Below, piece by piece: positions 1 to 10,819 of a stretch of DNA of 64,000 nt. Position 1 is the stretch's first letter; every line of letters begins with the position of its first letter. Origin of the DNA: Symsagittifera roscoffensis (lineage: Eukaryota; Xenacoelomorpha; Acoela; Convolutidae); assembly GCF_963678635.1 (NCBI RefSeq), contig NC_087071.1, positions 22,409,194 to 22,473,193 of the forward strand. Direction: 5' to 3'. The notes beneath the pieces are model-generated. The model searched no databases. It saw only the letters and a program-made list of their open reading frames with translations, and was not told where the DNA came from. The position numbers were made by a program, and so were the translations under genes.

Positions 1-730
1 ACTAAAACTTCATATTGGATGATTGGTTGCACTTAACTTTTATACTTCTCAATTGAAAAAACACTCCACAGAATAGCAAATTTTTGTTCTTTACCTTATC
101 AATTTGCTGATGAAAATTCAATTTACAGTCAAGGAGAATTCCAAGATATTTGAAACATTCTACATCTTCTATTTGGGTGTCATTTGAAAAACATTTTACT
201 GGTCGTTCTTCAGTTTTCGTGCTCCGACAGTATCTCATGGTCTTTTTTGACATAAGTGGGCCAAGGATAGATCCTTGAGGTACACCAAAAGATACCAGTT
301 CAAGTTGGGTCTTAAAAGAGTTAGTTTCAATGTACTGATAGCGATTGTCAAGGCAAGATTCCAAGAGATTTAAGACAGGCCCTCTGAATCCCATTTGTTC
401 CAATTTTATTAACAAATTAGAGTGATCAACTGGGTCAAAAGACTTTGTTAGGTCTAAAAACGTATTCTGAACCGTTAGTTTTTTGTTCGATAGCGATGTT
501 GAAACTTCTTCCAACAATTTAAGGACGGCTTCAACAGTGCTTCTGTTTGATCTGAAACCAAACGGAGTGTTTCGGATGATATTAAACTTGTCTACATATG
601 ATTGGGCTCGTTTGAAAATTATACGCTCAAATATTTTACCCAGAACTGGAAGAAGTGAAATTGATCTATAGTCTGAGGGGTCATCGATGTCTCCCTCCTT
701 GAAAATTGGTACAGTTTTTGCAATTTTTAA
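1..730 (-). pseudogene. LINE-A reverse transcriptase fragment, truncated and internally deleted
   Basis: Minus-strand reading gives a recognisable non-LTR retrotransposon RT: a palm block reading SDYRSISLLPVLGKIFERII, a FGFRSNRSTVEAV stretch, LDLTKSFDPVDHSNLL, and the conserved VPQGSILGPL near 270. Directly after GPL the sequence jumps to a C-terminal segment, so the block with the catalytic Y/F-x-D-D motif is missing, and the fragment runs off the left edge of the window. Frame breaks occur near 520 and 740. The enzyme would copy element RNA at a nicked target. This copy cannot, because the active-site block is lost. It belongs with the endonuclease and ORF1 remnants to its right (same strand). 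Confidence 0.85.
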
Positions 731-739
731 ACAATTTGG

Positions 740-1480
740 TTAGATTCCTGAGGTTAGGCATTCATTAAAAATTTCAGTCAAAGGGACTGCTAGTATAGTT
801 TTTAAATGCTTGACGAGAACATTGTTGATATCATAGCAATCTGTACTATATTTATTCTTTAGTCTTTCGATGACTTCAATGACTTCAATTAAATCAATTT
901 TTTCAAAAACAACGGTTGCTGCTGACGCATAACAATATTTTCCAAGCAATTTGGTGTGCTTTGTGTAAGTCTGGCGCCAATATTTGCGAAGTATTCGTTA
1001 AAATTCTCAGCGTCCCCGTAAGATAGATTAAATGATTTGGAATTTTTCCCTTTACCATTCAGTTCCTGAAAAGTTTGGAAAAAAGTTTTCATTATACAAT
1101 TAGTATCAAGCATTAATTTTTTTTGATAAAATTTTCGTTTTTTTACGGATGATTAGAATTTTGACATTTGTTTTTGGGAATTATATTTATTCCGGGCATC
1201 CGTTGTTTTAATATTCAAAAACTCATATCGCAACCGTCGCTTTTTTGCTGCTGCATTTTTCACTTCATTGTCAATCCATGGATGTCTTTCTGATTGTCTT
1301 AGTAAACGCTTTGGAAAAAAAGTATCAACTGCCTTCATAAGGATCGAGTTTATTTTTTCTAAAATCCTAGAAGACATTTGAGGATCTTCGGGATTCCATA
1401 ACTGCATACATTTGCCAACCTCATGTTGCAAATAAGAACTTAACTTCTCACTTATATCCTTTTTTTTTTCAACTTGTTCC
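740..1480 (-). pseudogene. LINE-A ORF2 linker and N-terminal RT, left copy
   Basis: Minus-strand pieces in order: 1431-1153 (linker with LWNPEDPQMSSRILEKINS and RQSERHPWIDNEVK), 1113-889 (KLNGKGKNSKSFNLSYGD-like, FNEYFANIGARLTQS) and 949-740 (YDINNVLVKHLKTILAVPLT, with IFNECLTSGI). This is the usual region between endonuclease and RT palm of LINEs. Frameshifts separate the pieces. Confidence 0.8.
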
Positions 1481-1659
1481 AGTTTCTAGCAAAAGTTTTT
1501 TCAGTAAGAACGTCCTTTTTCTACATATGATTGGGCTCGTTTGAAAATTATACGCTCAAATATTTTATCCAGAACTGGAAGAAGTGAAATTGGTCTATAG
1601 TCTGAGGGGTCATCGATGTCTCCCTCCTTGAAAATTGGTACAATTTTTGCAATTTTTAA

Positions 1660-2400
1660 ACAATTTGGTTAGATTCCTGAGGTTAGGCATTCATTAAAAA
1701 TTTCAGTCAAAGGGACTGCTAGTATAGTTTTTAAATGCTTGACGAGAACATTGTTGATATCATAGCAATCTGTACTATATTTATTCTTTAGTCTTTCGAT
1801 GACTTCAATGACTTCAATTAAATCAATTTTTTAACATTATTTTCCATGCAATTTGGTTTGCTTTGTGTAAGTCTGGCGCCAATATTTGCGAAGTTTTCGT
1901 TAAAATTCTCAGCGTCCCCGTAAGATAGATTAAATGATTTGGAATTTTTCCCTTTACCATTCAATTTCTGAAAACTTTGGAAAAAAGTTTTCGTTATACA
2001 ATTAGTATCAAGCATTTATTTATTTTGATAAAATTTTCGTTTTTTTACGGATGATTAGAATTTTGACTTTTGTTTTTGGGAATTATATTTACTCCGGGCA
2101 TCCGTTGTTTTAATATTCAAAAACTCTTATCGTAACCGTCGCTTTTTTGCTGCTGCATTTTCACTTCATTGTCAATCCATGGATGTCTTTCTGATTGTCT
2201 AAGTAAACGCTTTGGAAAAAAAGTATCAACTGCCTTCAAAAGGATCGAGTTTATTTTTTCTAAAATCCTAGAAGACATTTGAGGGTCTTCGGGATTCCAT
2301 AACGGCATACATTTGCCAATCTCATGTTGCAAATAAAAACTTAACTTCTCACTTATATCCCTTTTTTTCAACTTGTTCCAGTTTCTAGCAAAAGCTTTTT
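1660..2400 (-). pseudogene. LINE-A ORF2 linker, right copy
   Basis: Second copy of the same coding segment: 2371-2117 (LQHEIGKCMPLWNPEDPQMS and on) and 2015-1818 (LDTNCITKTFFQSFQKLNGK and on). It is broken by a 1-base deletion in the poly-A of WIDNEVK and by loss of the segment after NNVKKLI. Same strand and family as the left copy. Confidence 0.8.
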
Positions 2401-2479
2401 CAGTAAGAACGTCCTTTTTCAGAAAATTTGAAAAAACTGAACACCAAAATTATCAGACACTGAATTATTGATGGTTTTG

Positions 2480-3095
2480 GTTGAGAAACTTGATGTACAG
2501 AAAAACAGGTCACTCAAAGTGCTACTACGTTCTGTCACTCTTGTTTTGGAGGCAGATCGTTTTGTTTTCTAACATGCCATTTCCTATCATAATATCCTCA
2601 ATTTTTTCCAGCTTTGTCGAGTTTAACAATAAATTTACGTTGAAATCACCACAAACTATGTGATCAGTTTCAGGCCCTAGCATTATTCCATCCAAATCAT
2701 TTTGCAGGTTTTCGAAGGTAGCGTTGTTTAGAGATTTTGGTGGAATGTAAACACAGGTTACTACAATTTTCTGATTTACTTAGCTTTTTATGAGAACTGA
2801 CAAGGTTTGGATATTGTTATCTTTTTTTTGTTTAATTTTCCTATGATCTGACCCAGTGTTAACATAGAAGCCAATACCTCCTCCTCGTTTAATTCTAGCG
2901 CAACTATAGAAAGGTTCGTATCCTTGAATTTGGAAAAAATTATTGTCAGAGTTATTTTTGAGCCAGAATTCAGTTAAACAAATGATTCGTGGACGTTGGG
3001 CCAACTGTTCTATTTATAATTCAAATTCTTCAAAGTTTCGGGGCAGTGATCTGATGTTTTGTAAAAGCACTGAAAAATTTTAGAAATTGTTTCCT
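2480..3095 (-). pseudogene. LINE-A endonuclease (APE-type) remnant
   Basis: Minus-strand reading shows QNIRSLPRNFEEFE, then RPRIICLTEFWLKN, a GYEPFYSCARIKRGGGIGFY stretch, VVTCVYIPPKSLNNATFENL and the hallmark HIVCGDFNVNLL (around 2640-2670). These are the conserved blocks of the apurinic-endonuclease-like domain that nicks target DNA for LINE integration. Stops (one before IEQLAQR, one near 2780) and frame shifts make it non-functional. It is continuous with the ORF2 linker to the left and ORF1 to the right. Confidence 0.85.
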
Positions 3096-3949
3096 CCATG
3101 TCTCTGTACTATATAATTATCGCGTGGTTTCTTAACTAGTTGAAAATTTAACCAATTTGTGAAGATCAATGAGTTGTCAGAAATCAAAAACCACCCAGGG
3201 CGGTGCGGAAATCAAACAAACTCTAGGTAGTTTCTCCTCCTAGTCTGAAACATTCTTTTTCTTCGCAAAAATACGAATATTGCTAGCTTTCAATTTTGAT
3301 ACCCGTATAAGGTTCTTTAATTTCCCCTCCAATATCTCGCCTCCTTCTTTTCTTTATTTTTTCAGCTTACATCATTTTCTTTTTTCCTGAACTTTTCCAT
3401 TTTTTCGTTGTTTTCCTCATTTTCAGCATCTACAGTAAAATATCGCAAGAACAGCGCGGAAATCACGCAAGCTCTGGGAACTAAAACAGCAGGATAATTT
3501 TTATTTTGGTTTTATTCTAATTTTGTAATCGCATCAACTTTTTATTGGTTTTTCTTTTATAAAGGAAGACTACTTGGACTGTTCTTCTTTATTAGGTCCT
3601 AAACCAGCAGTGCAAAAATCACACAAACTGACTTCAGGTCTTGTTAGGGAATAATCATTTGTTTATTTGCTGATAATTCCTAAGTTAAGAAAAATATGAA
3701 AACGAAACGCAAAAAAAAAACATTTAGGAAAAAAAATTATACAAAAAAGATAGAAAAAAAAATTAAATCGTTTTTTGTCACTCGTATTTTTGCTATTCTG
3801 TTCTCCGCCTAAGGGGAATAATAACAGAGAGTAATTCAACATGTTTTGTCACAAAAAACCACTTTGGGCTTGAATATCACTTCATATGCTTTACAGTTTA
3901 ACTCAATTCATTTTATGTTTTTCTGTCAAAATTTAACAGGCGGCACACA
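3096..3949. other. No gene seen; three spaced copies of a 25-bp motif
   Basis: Lies between the LINE-A endonuclease and ORF1 and has no long reading frame. The motif GCGGAAATCACGCAAGCTCT occurs at 3453-3478, with diverged versions at 3200-3227 and 3607-3631. Otherwise it is AT-rich sequence with homopolymer A and T runs. Confidence 0.4.
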
Positions 3950-4635
3950 TTATCCGTTCAAAATCCAATCAATGAGTTGGTCTTTTATTTGCTGGGGATT
4001 CCCCTCATTGTTGTCATGACGAGAGTCGGTGTAGATTCGTTTTTTTCGCTTAACAGCATTAATCGTTTGCAATTCATCAACTGCGTCAACTCGCATAATT
4101 TTTGTTTCGCCCCGACGCTTTTCATCATAGACAAGCACTGATACAATATAGTTACGAGTGGTAGTTATTAAGTCCATATCATTGGCTGCTTTCTTAATTG
4201 TTGCCTCTTGTTCATGAAGAGGTTCCGTAATATATATATGTTACGCTTGTTTAAAATGTTTTTCTGACATTTCAGATTCCTCCTGGCCTTGTATACAGCG
4301 TGCTTATCGTCGAAGTATACAAAATTGCAAATAATAGTGGGCATATTAGTTCCGTAATTTCCCATATACATGTGACAAGCTATAATTCCCCAACGTGAAA
4401 TTTTACTTTTCAGACTTGACCTGAAAAAGTCAATTATCGCATCCGTAACGTCATCTACTGCCCTTGCATCGAACGGCGGATTCCATACAAGCACACTATC
4501 CTTGCTAGTATACCTTTCCTGAGCTCGCAGCCTGGTATCTATATTTAACTGCTTAAGTTTAAGATCCGTAATTTCACATTCTTGTTTTTCAACTTTTTCC
4601 CTCAAAAATAACAGTTCCGTTTCCATAGTATTCAC
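3950..4635 (-). pseudogene. LINE-A ORF1 protein remnant (coiled coil plus RRM/FP-like domain)
   Basis: Minus strand from the ATG at 4635. A heptad-like N-terminus (METELLFLREKVEKQECEIT) is followed by RLRAQERYTSKDSVLVWNPP, FRSSLKSKISRWGI, PTIICNFVYFDDKHAVYKAR and NIYILRNLFMNKRQQLRKQ. This order matches the nucleic-acid-binding ORF1 of several LINE clades. Near 4175 one frameshift moves reading from a frame ending QPMIWT to one continuing NDMDLITTTRNYIVSVLVYD. After repair of that break the product would be about 230 residues. It would chaperone element RNA. The same ERYxSKD block appears in LINE-B, so the two families are related. Confidence 0.75.
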
Positions 4636-5040
4636 TTTTTTTATCTCCCGTATTTTTACTCACGGATACCTCTTGGGTTGAAAAAACCTGAAACTGAGTT
4701 TCATTGTCGGTTTCCATCATAATAAATCCTCAAATTGATAACAAAAAAAATCAAGACTAATCTCTTTTTTTAAACGTCTGAAATAATTACTCAGTGTCGG
4801 AAATTATCTGAGAATTTTATGGTAACAATCAGGGCTTATCAGTTTATCAAGGCTTCCGAATTTGCCGTAGTTTTGCTTTTATTTGGGGCTTGATTCAATT
4901 TGAGGGGTTAGATTCGTATTTTGGTTATTCAAATTTTTTATTGTTTGATCTTTTCTTTGTCGTTTCGAAACACGCGACCAAAAAAAAACGTTTAGAACAT
5001 TTGCAAGGTCAACCGACCAATTTCCAAGTTTGATTTGCTA
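4636..5040. other. No gene seen (probable LINE-A 5' flank)
   Basis: AT-rich sequence upstream of the minus-strand ORF1. No reading frame, RNA gene or clear repeat was found. Confidence 0.4.
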
Positions 5041-5106
5041 AGTAAGTATATAATTAGCACTGATTGAGAGCAGGAATATCCGAATTATTTAGCGATGAAT
5101 TAGCAA

Positions 5107-5135
5107 AAAATTAGCAAATTTTTATTGCTAATTTT
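5107..5135. repeat. Perfect hairpin in an AT-rich repeat
   Basis: AAAATTAGCAA and TTGCTAATTTT form an 11-bp stem with a 7-nt loop. A wider inverted pair, GATGAATTAGC (about 5092) and GCTAATTCATC (about 5218), surrounds it. A diverged copy is at about 49490-49650. It may be the core of a small palindromic MITE. Confidence 0.5.
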
Positions 5136-6007
5136 GCGCTAACTTTTTTCGTTAGTTTCCAACGCTAAATCAATGACGAATCATCACTAGTTTATTGATG
5201 TTTATCGAAAAATAATAGCTAATTCATCAATCTATGAGTTAACGCGAAATCATCCATAAAAAATTTTTTCATCGATAATTTCTACTGAGAACGCAACCTG
5301 GGATCTACCATGACCCACGTTAAATATTTCGAATTAAAACAATGCAAGATGATAAGTATTATTAGAGCTAGCATTTAACAATTACAAAAAAAGTTCCTTT
5401 TCATGGATTTTATTAACAAGAAACAGTCGGTTGAATTGAAACCTAAAATGGGTTATAATAGTTTATAATGGATTTTTGAACATTGAAAATACGCGATTAT
5501 AATTCGCTAAAAGTTCATTTCTACGGTAGAATGTGTCAAGAAACTTGATTATTAAAGTTTGATTTTTTTTGCCGATATAATCCATCATAATCGACTAGTT
5601 CACTTTCAACTCAATTGCGAGTTAAAAAAGTATTGTGATTTCTATTTGATTTTTTCAGCTGTTTCGCCTTCTGGCACTCCTCCGGGCAACTATCCCCCTA
5701 CCCAGGCAACCAAATTTAAGGAGAAGAAAAAAAAACAGAAAAACTATAGACCCAACACACCACCACTCACACAATATTTTTGTAAAATCTTGGGAATTGG
5801 GGCTATTATTTGCTGATGGGCACAACAGCGGTTCGCCGTGACGAGCTGTACAGCTCGTATGTTGGTCCTATCCCTCGTGGATAAATGATGATGCTACTAT
5901 GTGACAGAGAGCAAATTTTTCTCCCTTCTATTGTTAGTTTGTATCTTCTCCCCCTTATAAATGGGCCATGTCGTGATCCTGGTGTTTCGTGCTCCCCCTT
6001 TGTCTAG

Positions 6008-6156
6008 GCGACCCCTGTCATGACCCGAATGGGCTGCTGTTGTGCTGTGGAGACTCCTTCTGCTACGTGAATGTAAGTGGGGTGGGTGGAGTGTGCAGAC
6101 CCAAAGACAGACTCCAGAGCAGACTGGAGGACATGAGGAGTGTGATGCGAGATCAA
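6008..6156 (+). CDS. Exon 4, block A copy: Cys-rich knottin-type exon
   Basis: A strong acceptor (CTCCCCCTTTGTCTAG) precedes 149 bp that enter in phase 1 and leave in phase 0 before the donor GTGAGC. It encodes G-DPCHDPNGLLLCCGDSFC, then a Gly/Val loop, VCRPK and a charged helix-like tail (RLQSRLEDMRSVMRDQ). Five Cys are present: C, CC, C, C. The sixth Cys of the motif comes from an upstream exon in the block B gene. The exon is clearly more GC-rich than its surroundings. Compared with block B it has one amino-acid change (Gly for Ala after CC) and several silent ones, which fits purifying selection. Copy A has a cryptic GTAAGT inside the Cys-rich part (about 6073). Upstream exons for copy A are not in the window. 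Confidence 0.7.
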
Positions 6157-6258
6157 GTGAGCAGCAGACTATACTTGTTATGCAATTTCTTATACTGGTT
6201 ATGCAATCTCTTGTCTACTTTACTGCAGTTTTATAAATAAAAATGAATTTAAAATTAA

Positions 6259-6263
6259 ACAAG
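6259..6263. other. Empty insertion site (ACAAG) corresponding to the block B repeat insertion
   Basis: Block A reads ATTAAACAAG directly followed by CCGAAGTATAAGC. In block B the same two flanks are separated by 1054 bp made of two head-to-tail repeat units, each ending in ACAAG. This marks the target before insertion. Confidence 0.75.
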
Positions 6264-7029
6264 CCGAAGTATAAGCAAACCAAAAGTGTGCAGAGTACAC
6301 AACCCATTCAAAAAGTTGGCATGAACATTATAACAGTTACGTAATCTCGATTGGTTTATGTTGTAGCTGTTTTATACTTCGGCTGGTTGCTTCGGAAAAA
6401 ATGATACGTTTGAAATACTGAATTGAGTCATAGAGTGAGACACTTTTTTATATTATATTTTATCCTTCAGAGTATTCAAATACGAGAATATTTCGTTAAA
6501 TGCTGGCTCAGATTGAAAAAATTTCCAAAAATTCTGCATCAAAGTTTTGTTTCAAGTCTTTTCTCATCTGGTCTTTCGAAAAAATACGGAGTCTTTAGTT
6601 GGATCATTATACCAGGGGTGTTTTTTACATTCAGTCAGTTTTCGACTTTTTGAGCGTTTTTTTAATCTGTACGCTCAATCTCTGTAGCTAAGAAACATTG
6701 GTTAGAGAGTGAAGTTTTTACTCGTTTTTTTGGCAATACAAATCACACATGTCGGTAATCGGTAAATAATCCAAAAAAACTCGAATAAATCATATTCATA
6801 AATTCACCAATATTCAGCTCCGATTCTGAAAGAAATCGGCGCAAGCTAACCAAAACAACCGGTGATTGCCCTTGAGACAAATTGCTCTTTTTGACTGTCA
6901 GACTTAGTCACCCTGCATCATAAAGGTCAGAACATGAAGGCATTCGAACCCGCCCCAATTGGCATGTCCGCTTATAGTACATGTAGAATGGTCCGTTAGT
7001 TTATTCTGCCTTGTGTGTAGTTACTTTTA

Positions 7030-7660
7030 TGCAATTATACAATAATATCATTTAAAAGATACTGCTACTTTGAGCTCAAATTTGAAAAAAATTACTTGTA
7101 AAATTTTTTCGTAAAATTATGATGCTTGAAAATATCTTGTTTGGCCCTATTGGGGTCATAAACGCGCAATATATTGCGTCCTATGAGACGTGTAAGCGGC
7201 GGCGGGTTAATGGGCTCGAAATTGATTTAACGCATTCAAAGCATTTTCAGTTGGCCTTAGAAGGCAGTCGCCTTGATATACGAGTCTTTTTATCATTATC
7301 CTGAACCCATGAAAAAACCCGTTGATAAATGTTTATAAATCTACGTATTATGTTTATATCTTCGTTTTTGAACATTTGGAGGGTAAATAATTGTAATTTT
7401 GAGAGATAGTTTTTGTGTGTGAATTTCAAAGAAATGCGGCATCTCAATGGTTGGGAAGGTTTTTTATTCAGTCAAACTTCGGTGATCAAAAGTAATCATT
7501 TCTCACAAAAAATTTTGATACACCATCAAAAATATTGTTTTTCTGAGTTCAAACATAAAAGAATAATGTACCTTAGCTAACTTTTTGTAAGGCTCTAGAG
7601 GCTTGAAAATAGCCGATTCGGCCTTGCTCTGGACCACTCTATGCGCGCTGTAAAGATCTT
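7030..7660 (+). repeat. Diverged members of the ~530-bp repeat family
   Basis: Order and wording match the family core: a TACTTTGAGCTCAAATTTGA stretch, TTTTCGTAAAATTATG, a GGCTTGAAAATAGCC-like stretch, CGCGCAATATATTGCG and GTGTAAGCGGCGG. A second weak match lies at about 7570-7650. Both are also found in block B at about 52210-52620 and 52735-52830. They are much older than the copies in the array. Confidence 0.5.
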
Positions 7661-8252
7661 ACTTATGATGCTAAACAATGCAAAACATTCAGTCATGGAG
7701 AAATATTCCACACCATAAAACTGATCCAAACTGAACTGAGGCAAGCTTGTTGGTTGTTTTATTTCGTATTATTTTATCGATAGGCTACTTGAACATCAGT
7801 GAAATTTTCACACATTCCTTTGATGTTTTCCAGGATTTGAGATTTTTAAATAATTTTTACGGACAACTATTCGATTTCGAGTATGGGTCACTGTGTTCTC
7901 TCTGTAGTAACATAAAAAAGTTAGATCCGTCGTCATTAGTTTTTTATGTAAGCATAACTTTTAGTTTAGCTCTCCTTATCAAGAAAAATGTGGCTAACAT
8001 CTTCGCGATTCAGAGTTTTGTATAGCTAAATCATAGACGAGAAAAAAATCTCACAGTTGAGTATACCTATCAAACTTTTGTTTTTTTGGCTGTTTTTTTT
8101 TGCTTATGGAAGCTTATCAATTTTTCCCTCGACAGGAAACAAAACTTGCAGCTAAAGTTGTAACAAAAATGTTGCTTTCGAGCATTTGTAATTTTTGACG
8201 AAGTTATGATCATGAATTTAACCTTCTGAAAGATAGATTGGATCACTTGTAG

Positions 8253-9374
8253 GTTTCAGGCGATGAAGAGACAACAATAGCAACAGCGACATACATCTAC
8301 AAAACAACAACAAACAAAGATATCACGACTATAGAGCCAGCTTCTACTGAAAACATTACCCTAATGATCAACTCGACTTCCCAAAATGCTTCAGAAATTT
8401 CCACGCCAAGTTTGGGAGACACTGATGATATTCTATCAACTGACATTTTATCAACTGAAAAATCGCAGAGTTCGATGAAAAAATTCGAAACGTCTACAAA
8501 AAATTCTGAAAAGTCAAAAGATATTACTAAAACTTTTAGAAGTACGAAATCGCCAACTACCACGAAGACTGAAATCTCGTCCCAATCCCCACCAGGAAGC
8601 AAAACGTCTTCAGAAACAAGAAAAATAACATCATCGTCAACAACATTAACAGCTAAATTGATGATAACCACAATTTCCCCGTTAGAAATCTCCAATAAAA
8701 AACCAACCGTTAGAGCAACATCGCAACCGGATAAGACAAAAGCTTCAAATGCTGTTGAAAAAACTACAGTTTTGCCATTAGATCAACAATCATCTCACGC
8801 AACTGAAAGTAATGGTGAAACAAGCGACAAAAATAGTCAGACAAAAAGCAAGTCCAGCAGTAGTTTCGAACCGACAACAAGTTTGCAAACAACAACAACT
8901 GTTGCAACACCAAATAATGATATAACACATCTAGAAAAACCTGACAATTTTGACCAAATGGCTTCATCGGATAGTAGTTCTCAACTCACAACGGAAATAA
9001 GTTCAACTTCGAGTGTAATTATAACTGAAAATCAATTGACGACAGATATTTTGGAATCATCTAGTTCCGCCCAATCAAACTTAGAAAACCCGACTACAAA
9101 AAGCATTACAATGAATTTTGAATCTACGACTGAAAATGGTACAAATAATATGTCAAATTCTAATTCGACGACGGAAAATGACACTTTGTCGAATAACTCG
9201 TCAGACTCATTCGAAGACTTAACTGATCAAAACACAACCTCGTTTGCTCAAAATGACGCTGAAAATTCTTCAAGTAGTGTTAGTTCGACACAACCGTCAC
9301 AAATCAGCGGACCAACTAGTTTGACAGCCGATTCTCAGAACAGTGATGACGAATCTGCTAAAAGTTGGTTTTGA
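8253..9374 (+). CDS. Exon 5, block A copy: mucin-like Ser/Thr-rich exon
   Basis: Reading is open from the acceptor CACTTGTAG (exon start 8253, phase 0) to TGA at 9372-9374, 373 codons starting VSGDEETTIATATYIYKTTT and ending DDESAKSWF. Composition is dominated by Ser, Thr, Asn, Lys and Gln with no Cys and several N-x-S/T sites, as in heavily O-glycosylated mucin-like stalks. An in-frame TAG just upstream (8250) supports an exon start here rather than a longer ORF. The phase matches the donor of the Cys-rich exon at 6008-6156. It differs from block B at only three bases, all changing the amino acid (Ala/Pro, Asn/Thr, Asp/Asn). An alternative is that reading leaves this exon by a weak donor near its end and continues at 10380. 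Confidence 0.7.
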   Translation, partial: VSGDEETTIATATYIYKTTTNKDITTIEPASTENITLMINSTSQNASEISTPSLGDTDDILSTDILSTEKSQSSMKKFETSTKNSEKSKDITKTFRSTKSPTTTKTEISSQSPPGSKTSSETRKITSSSTTLTAKLMITTISPLEISNKKPTVRATSQPDKTKASNAVEKTTVLPLDQQSSHATESNGETSDKNSQTKSKSSSSFEPTTSLQTTTTVATPNNDITHLEKPDNFDQMASSDSSSQLTTEISSTSSVIITENQLTTDILESSSSAQSNLENPTTKSITMNFESTTENGTNNMSNSNSTTENDTLSNNSSDSFEDLTDQNTTSFAQNDAENSSSSVSSTQPSQISGPTSLTADSQNSDDESAKSWF

Positions 9375-9900
9375 AGTATTTAACCGGCTAACCAGTTAAC
9401 CCAATAAGATTTTCGCAACCGAGCAACTGATTCTCAAAATATAGCATAATGGAATGATCTATGACGTGTAACACATCTCGAGATGTGTAAAAAGATGAAC
9501 ACATTAATTGTTAGTGATTTTTTTGGGAATTTGCAAAAAAAAATTCAAATTGAGTTACCAGTAAAATAAAAATTGTTCCTTCAAGAAAATCAAATCGACT
9601 CTATTTTTCATCCATCCCAAAGCGGAGCCCCCACCCCGCCACACTGTTGAGAAAGGGGGAGGGGGTAAAAAGTAGATAAAGTTAATTGAATTTTCGACTA
9701 ACCGGAATGCATTAAATATCGGATTATAAATGGAACGCTCTAATGCTTTTACTTATAGGGGCGGCAATTCTTTAGTATAGAGACATAGCGGGGGGGATTG
9801 TCAAGTAGATCCCAAAGTTTGAATGACTTTGCTCATAATTGTGTCCAGCATTAAGAAAGCTGTTCTGACATTCTTCGTTTCTGACAATCAATAAATCTAT
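9375..9900. other. Intron or 3' flank of block A mucin-like gene
   Basis: Either 3' untranslated sequence of the 8253-9374 exon or the intron before the 10380 exon. No coding signal was seen. It contains a G-rich run at 9655-9665. Confidence 0.4.
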
Positions 9901-9908
9901 ATGGTAAT

Positions 9909-10294
9909 CAGGGGCGCATTTAGGGGTGGTGGGGGGTGGCGGACGTTTCTTTCCTTTGGTACTTTTAAGAAATCCAGTTTTGCCCGACCAACCTTAAAAT
10001 TTTTGGCGCCAATATATACTAATTTTGAGGGGGAGCGCGAGGGGGGGGGGGTGAGCGCGCCAATATATACTAATTTTTCGGTCAAAATTTTCCAAAAAAT
10101 GCCTAAAAACGCCTTTTTGGCCTATTTTTTCAAAATTTTGCCTGCGGCGCAGAAAATTTGGCCAAAATAGGGACAAAACAGTGCTTTGTCGAAACATCAA
10201 TTTGGTCGACTACCTAATAAAAAAAGGTCGACAAAATTTTCGAAATTTTTTTGAAAATCCGACCCCCCTCGAGAAAATCCTAAATCCGCCCCTG
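9909..10294. mobile_element. hAT-type MITE, block A copy
   Basis: Terminal inverted repeats CAGGGGCGCATTTAGG and CCTAAATCCGCCCCTG bound 386 bp, flanked on both sides by the 8-bp target duplication ATGGTAAT (9901-9908 and 10295-10302). An 8-bp duplication and CAGGGGCG ends are typical of hAT non-autonomous elements. No transposase is encoded. The inside holds a GAGCGCGAGGGGG tract. The same element sits at the same site in block B, so it inserted before the block duplication. Confidence 0.9.
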
Positions 10295-10379
10295 ATGGTA
10301 ATATTGTTTGTTTTTCCATATTCTATTTTTTACAGCGTACCTTCGGTTAACTGGTTATTTTTACCGCTTCCACTTTTAG

Positions 10380-10819
10380 CTAAGGTTGAATCGACCGATA
10401 CTTTGCTAACGACTATGAAATCTTCAACAGTATCAACTCAAACTGAGACCCAAAACGATCAGAAGATTTTGGATGTGAATGGAACCGCACAACCTGTAGT
10501 AAAAGATAGTTCACCAACAAAGACATCGGAAACCAAAGCAAAAGCAACAACAACAGCAGCGACAACGAATTTTCCAAAATCAACCACCTTGCTTTCAAAA
10601 TTGACTCCGAAAACAAAAATAACAGCAAAAACAACATCAACCACAGCTAAACCGATAGTTGCTACAACCGTTACCACAACAAAAATGACACCAACTATAA
10701 CAACGACATTAGTGCCATGCACAACTGCGGCCAAAAAAGCAAGAAAGGGCTGGGGCGGAATTTTCGTTGACACAATTGTCGAGTTGCATGACGGAACTCC
10801 TGAAAACCCTTGCTTATAA
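10380..10819 (+). CDS. Possible last exon (exon 6), block A copy: Thr/Lys-rich
   Basis: Open frame after the pyrimidine-rich acceptor TTACCGCTTCCACTTTTAG (an alternative acceptor is TTTTTTACAG at 10335). It encodes KVESTDTLLTTMKSSTVST, a long Thr/Ala/Lys stretch, and ends RKGWGGIFVDTIVELHDGTP then ENPCL with one Cys near the terminus and TAA at 10817. The Thr-rich composition continues that of exon 5, so it is probably the same gene. The phase-1 entry would fit a weak donor AAAA/GTTGGT near 9360, which is unproven. Compared with block B, five or more changes are amino-acid replacing and one is silent. Confidence 0.5.

Larger units (their letters stand above)
590..2419 (-). repeat. Tandem duplication inside LINE-A (about 930 bp, two copies)
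   Basis: 590-1519 and 1520-2419 are head-to-tail copies. Both begin TCTACATATGATTGGGCTCG and end at CAGTAAGAACGTCC. Each carries the same LINE linker and early RT coding (minus strand), with small indels and frameshifts that differ between copies. The duplication arose after insertion of the element and splits the ORF2 reading order. Confidence 0.85.

Noticed and set aside
5660-5815. Possible exon AVSPSGTPPGNYPPTQATKF after TTTTTTCAG, upstream of exon 4
   Set aside because: Frame and stop positions differ between A and B, and its phase does not fit the exon 3 to exon 4 join.
6900-7000. tRNA-like B-box (GGGTTCGAATGCC on the minus strand), also near 52110
   Set aside because: No proper T-stem closure, no convincing A-box or cloverleaf. 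Not a tRNA gene, at most an old SINE trace.
8297-8695. 132-codon minus-strand frame rich in Val, Asp and Ser
   Set aside because: Antisense shadow of the Ser/Thr-rich exon (Thr/Asn codons read backwards).
10459-10773. Hydrophobic minus-strand frames opposite exon 6, also 55710-56060
   Set aside because: Antisense shadow of Thr/Lys-rich coding.
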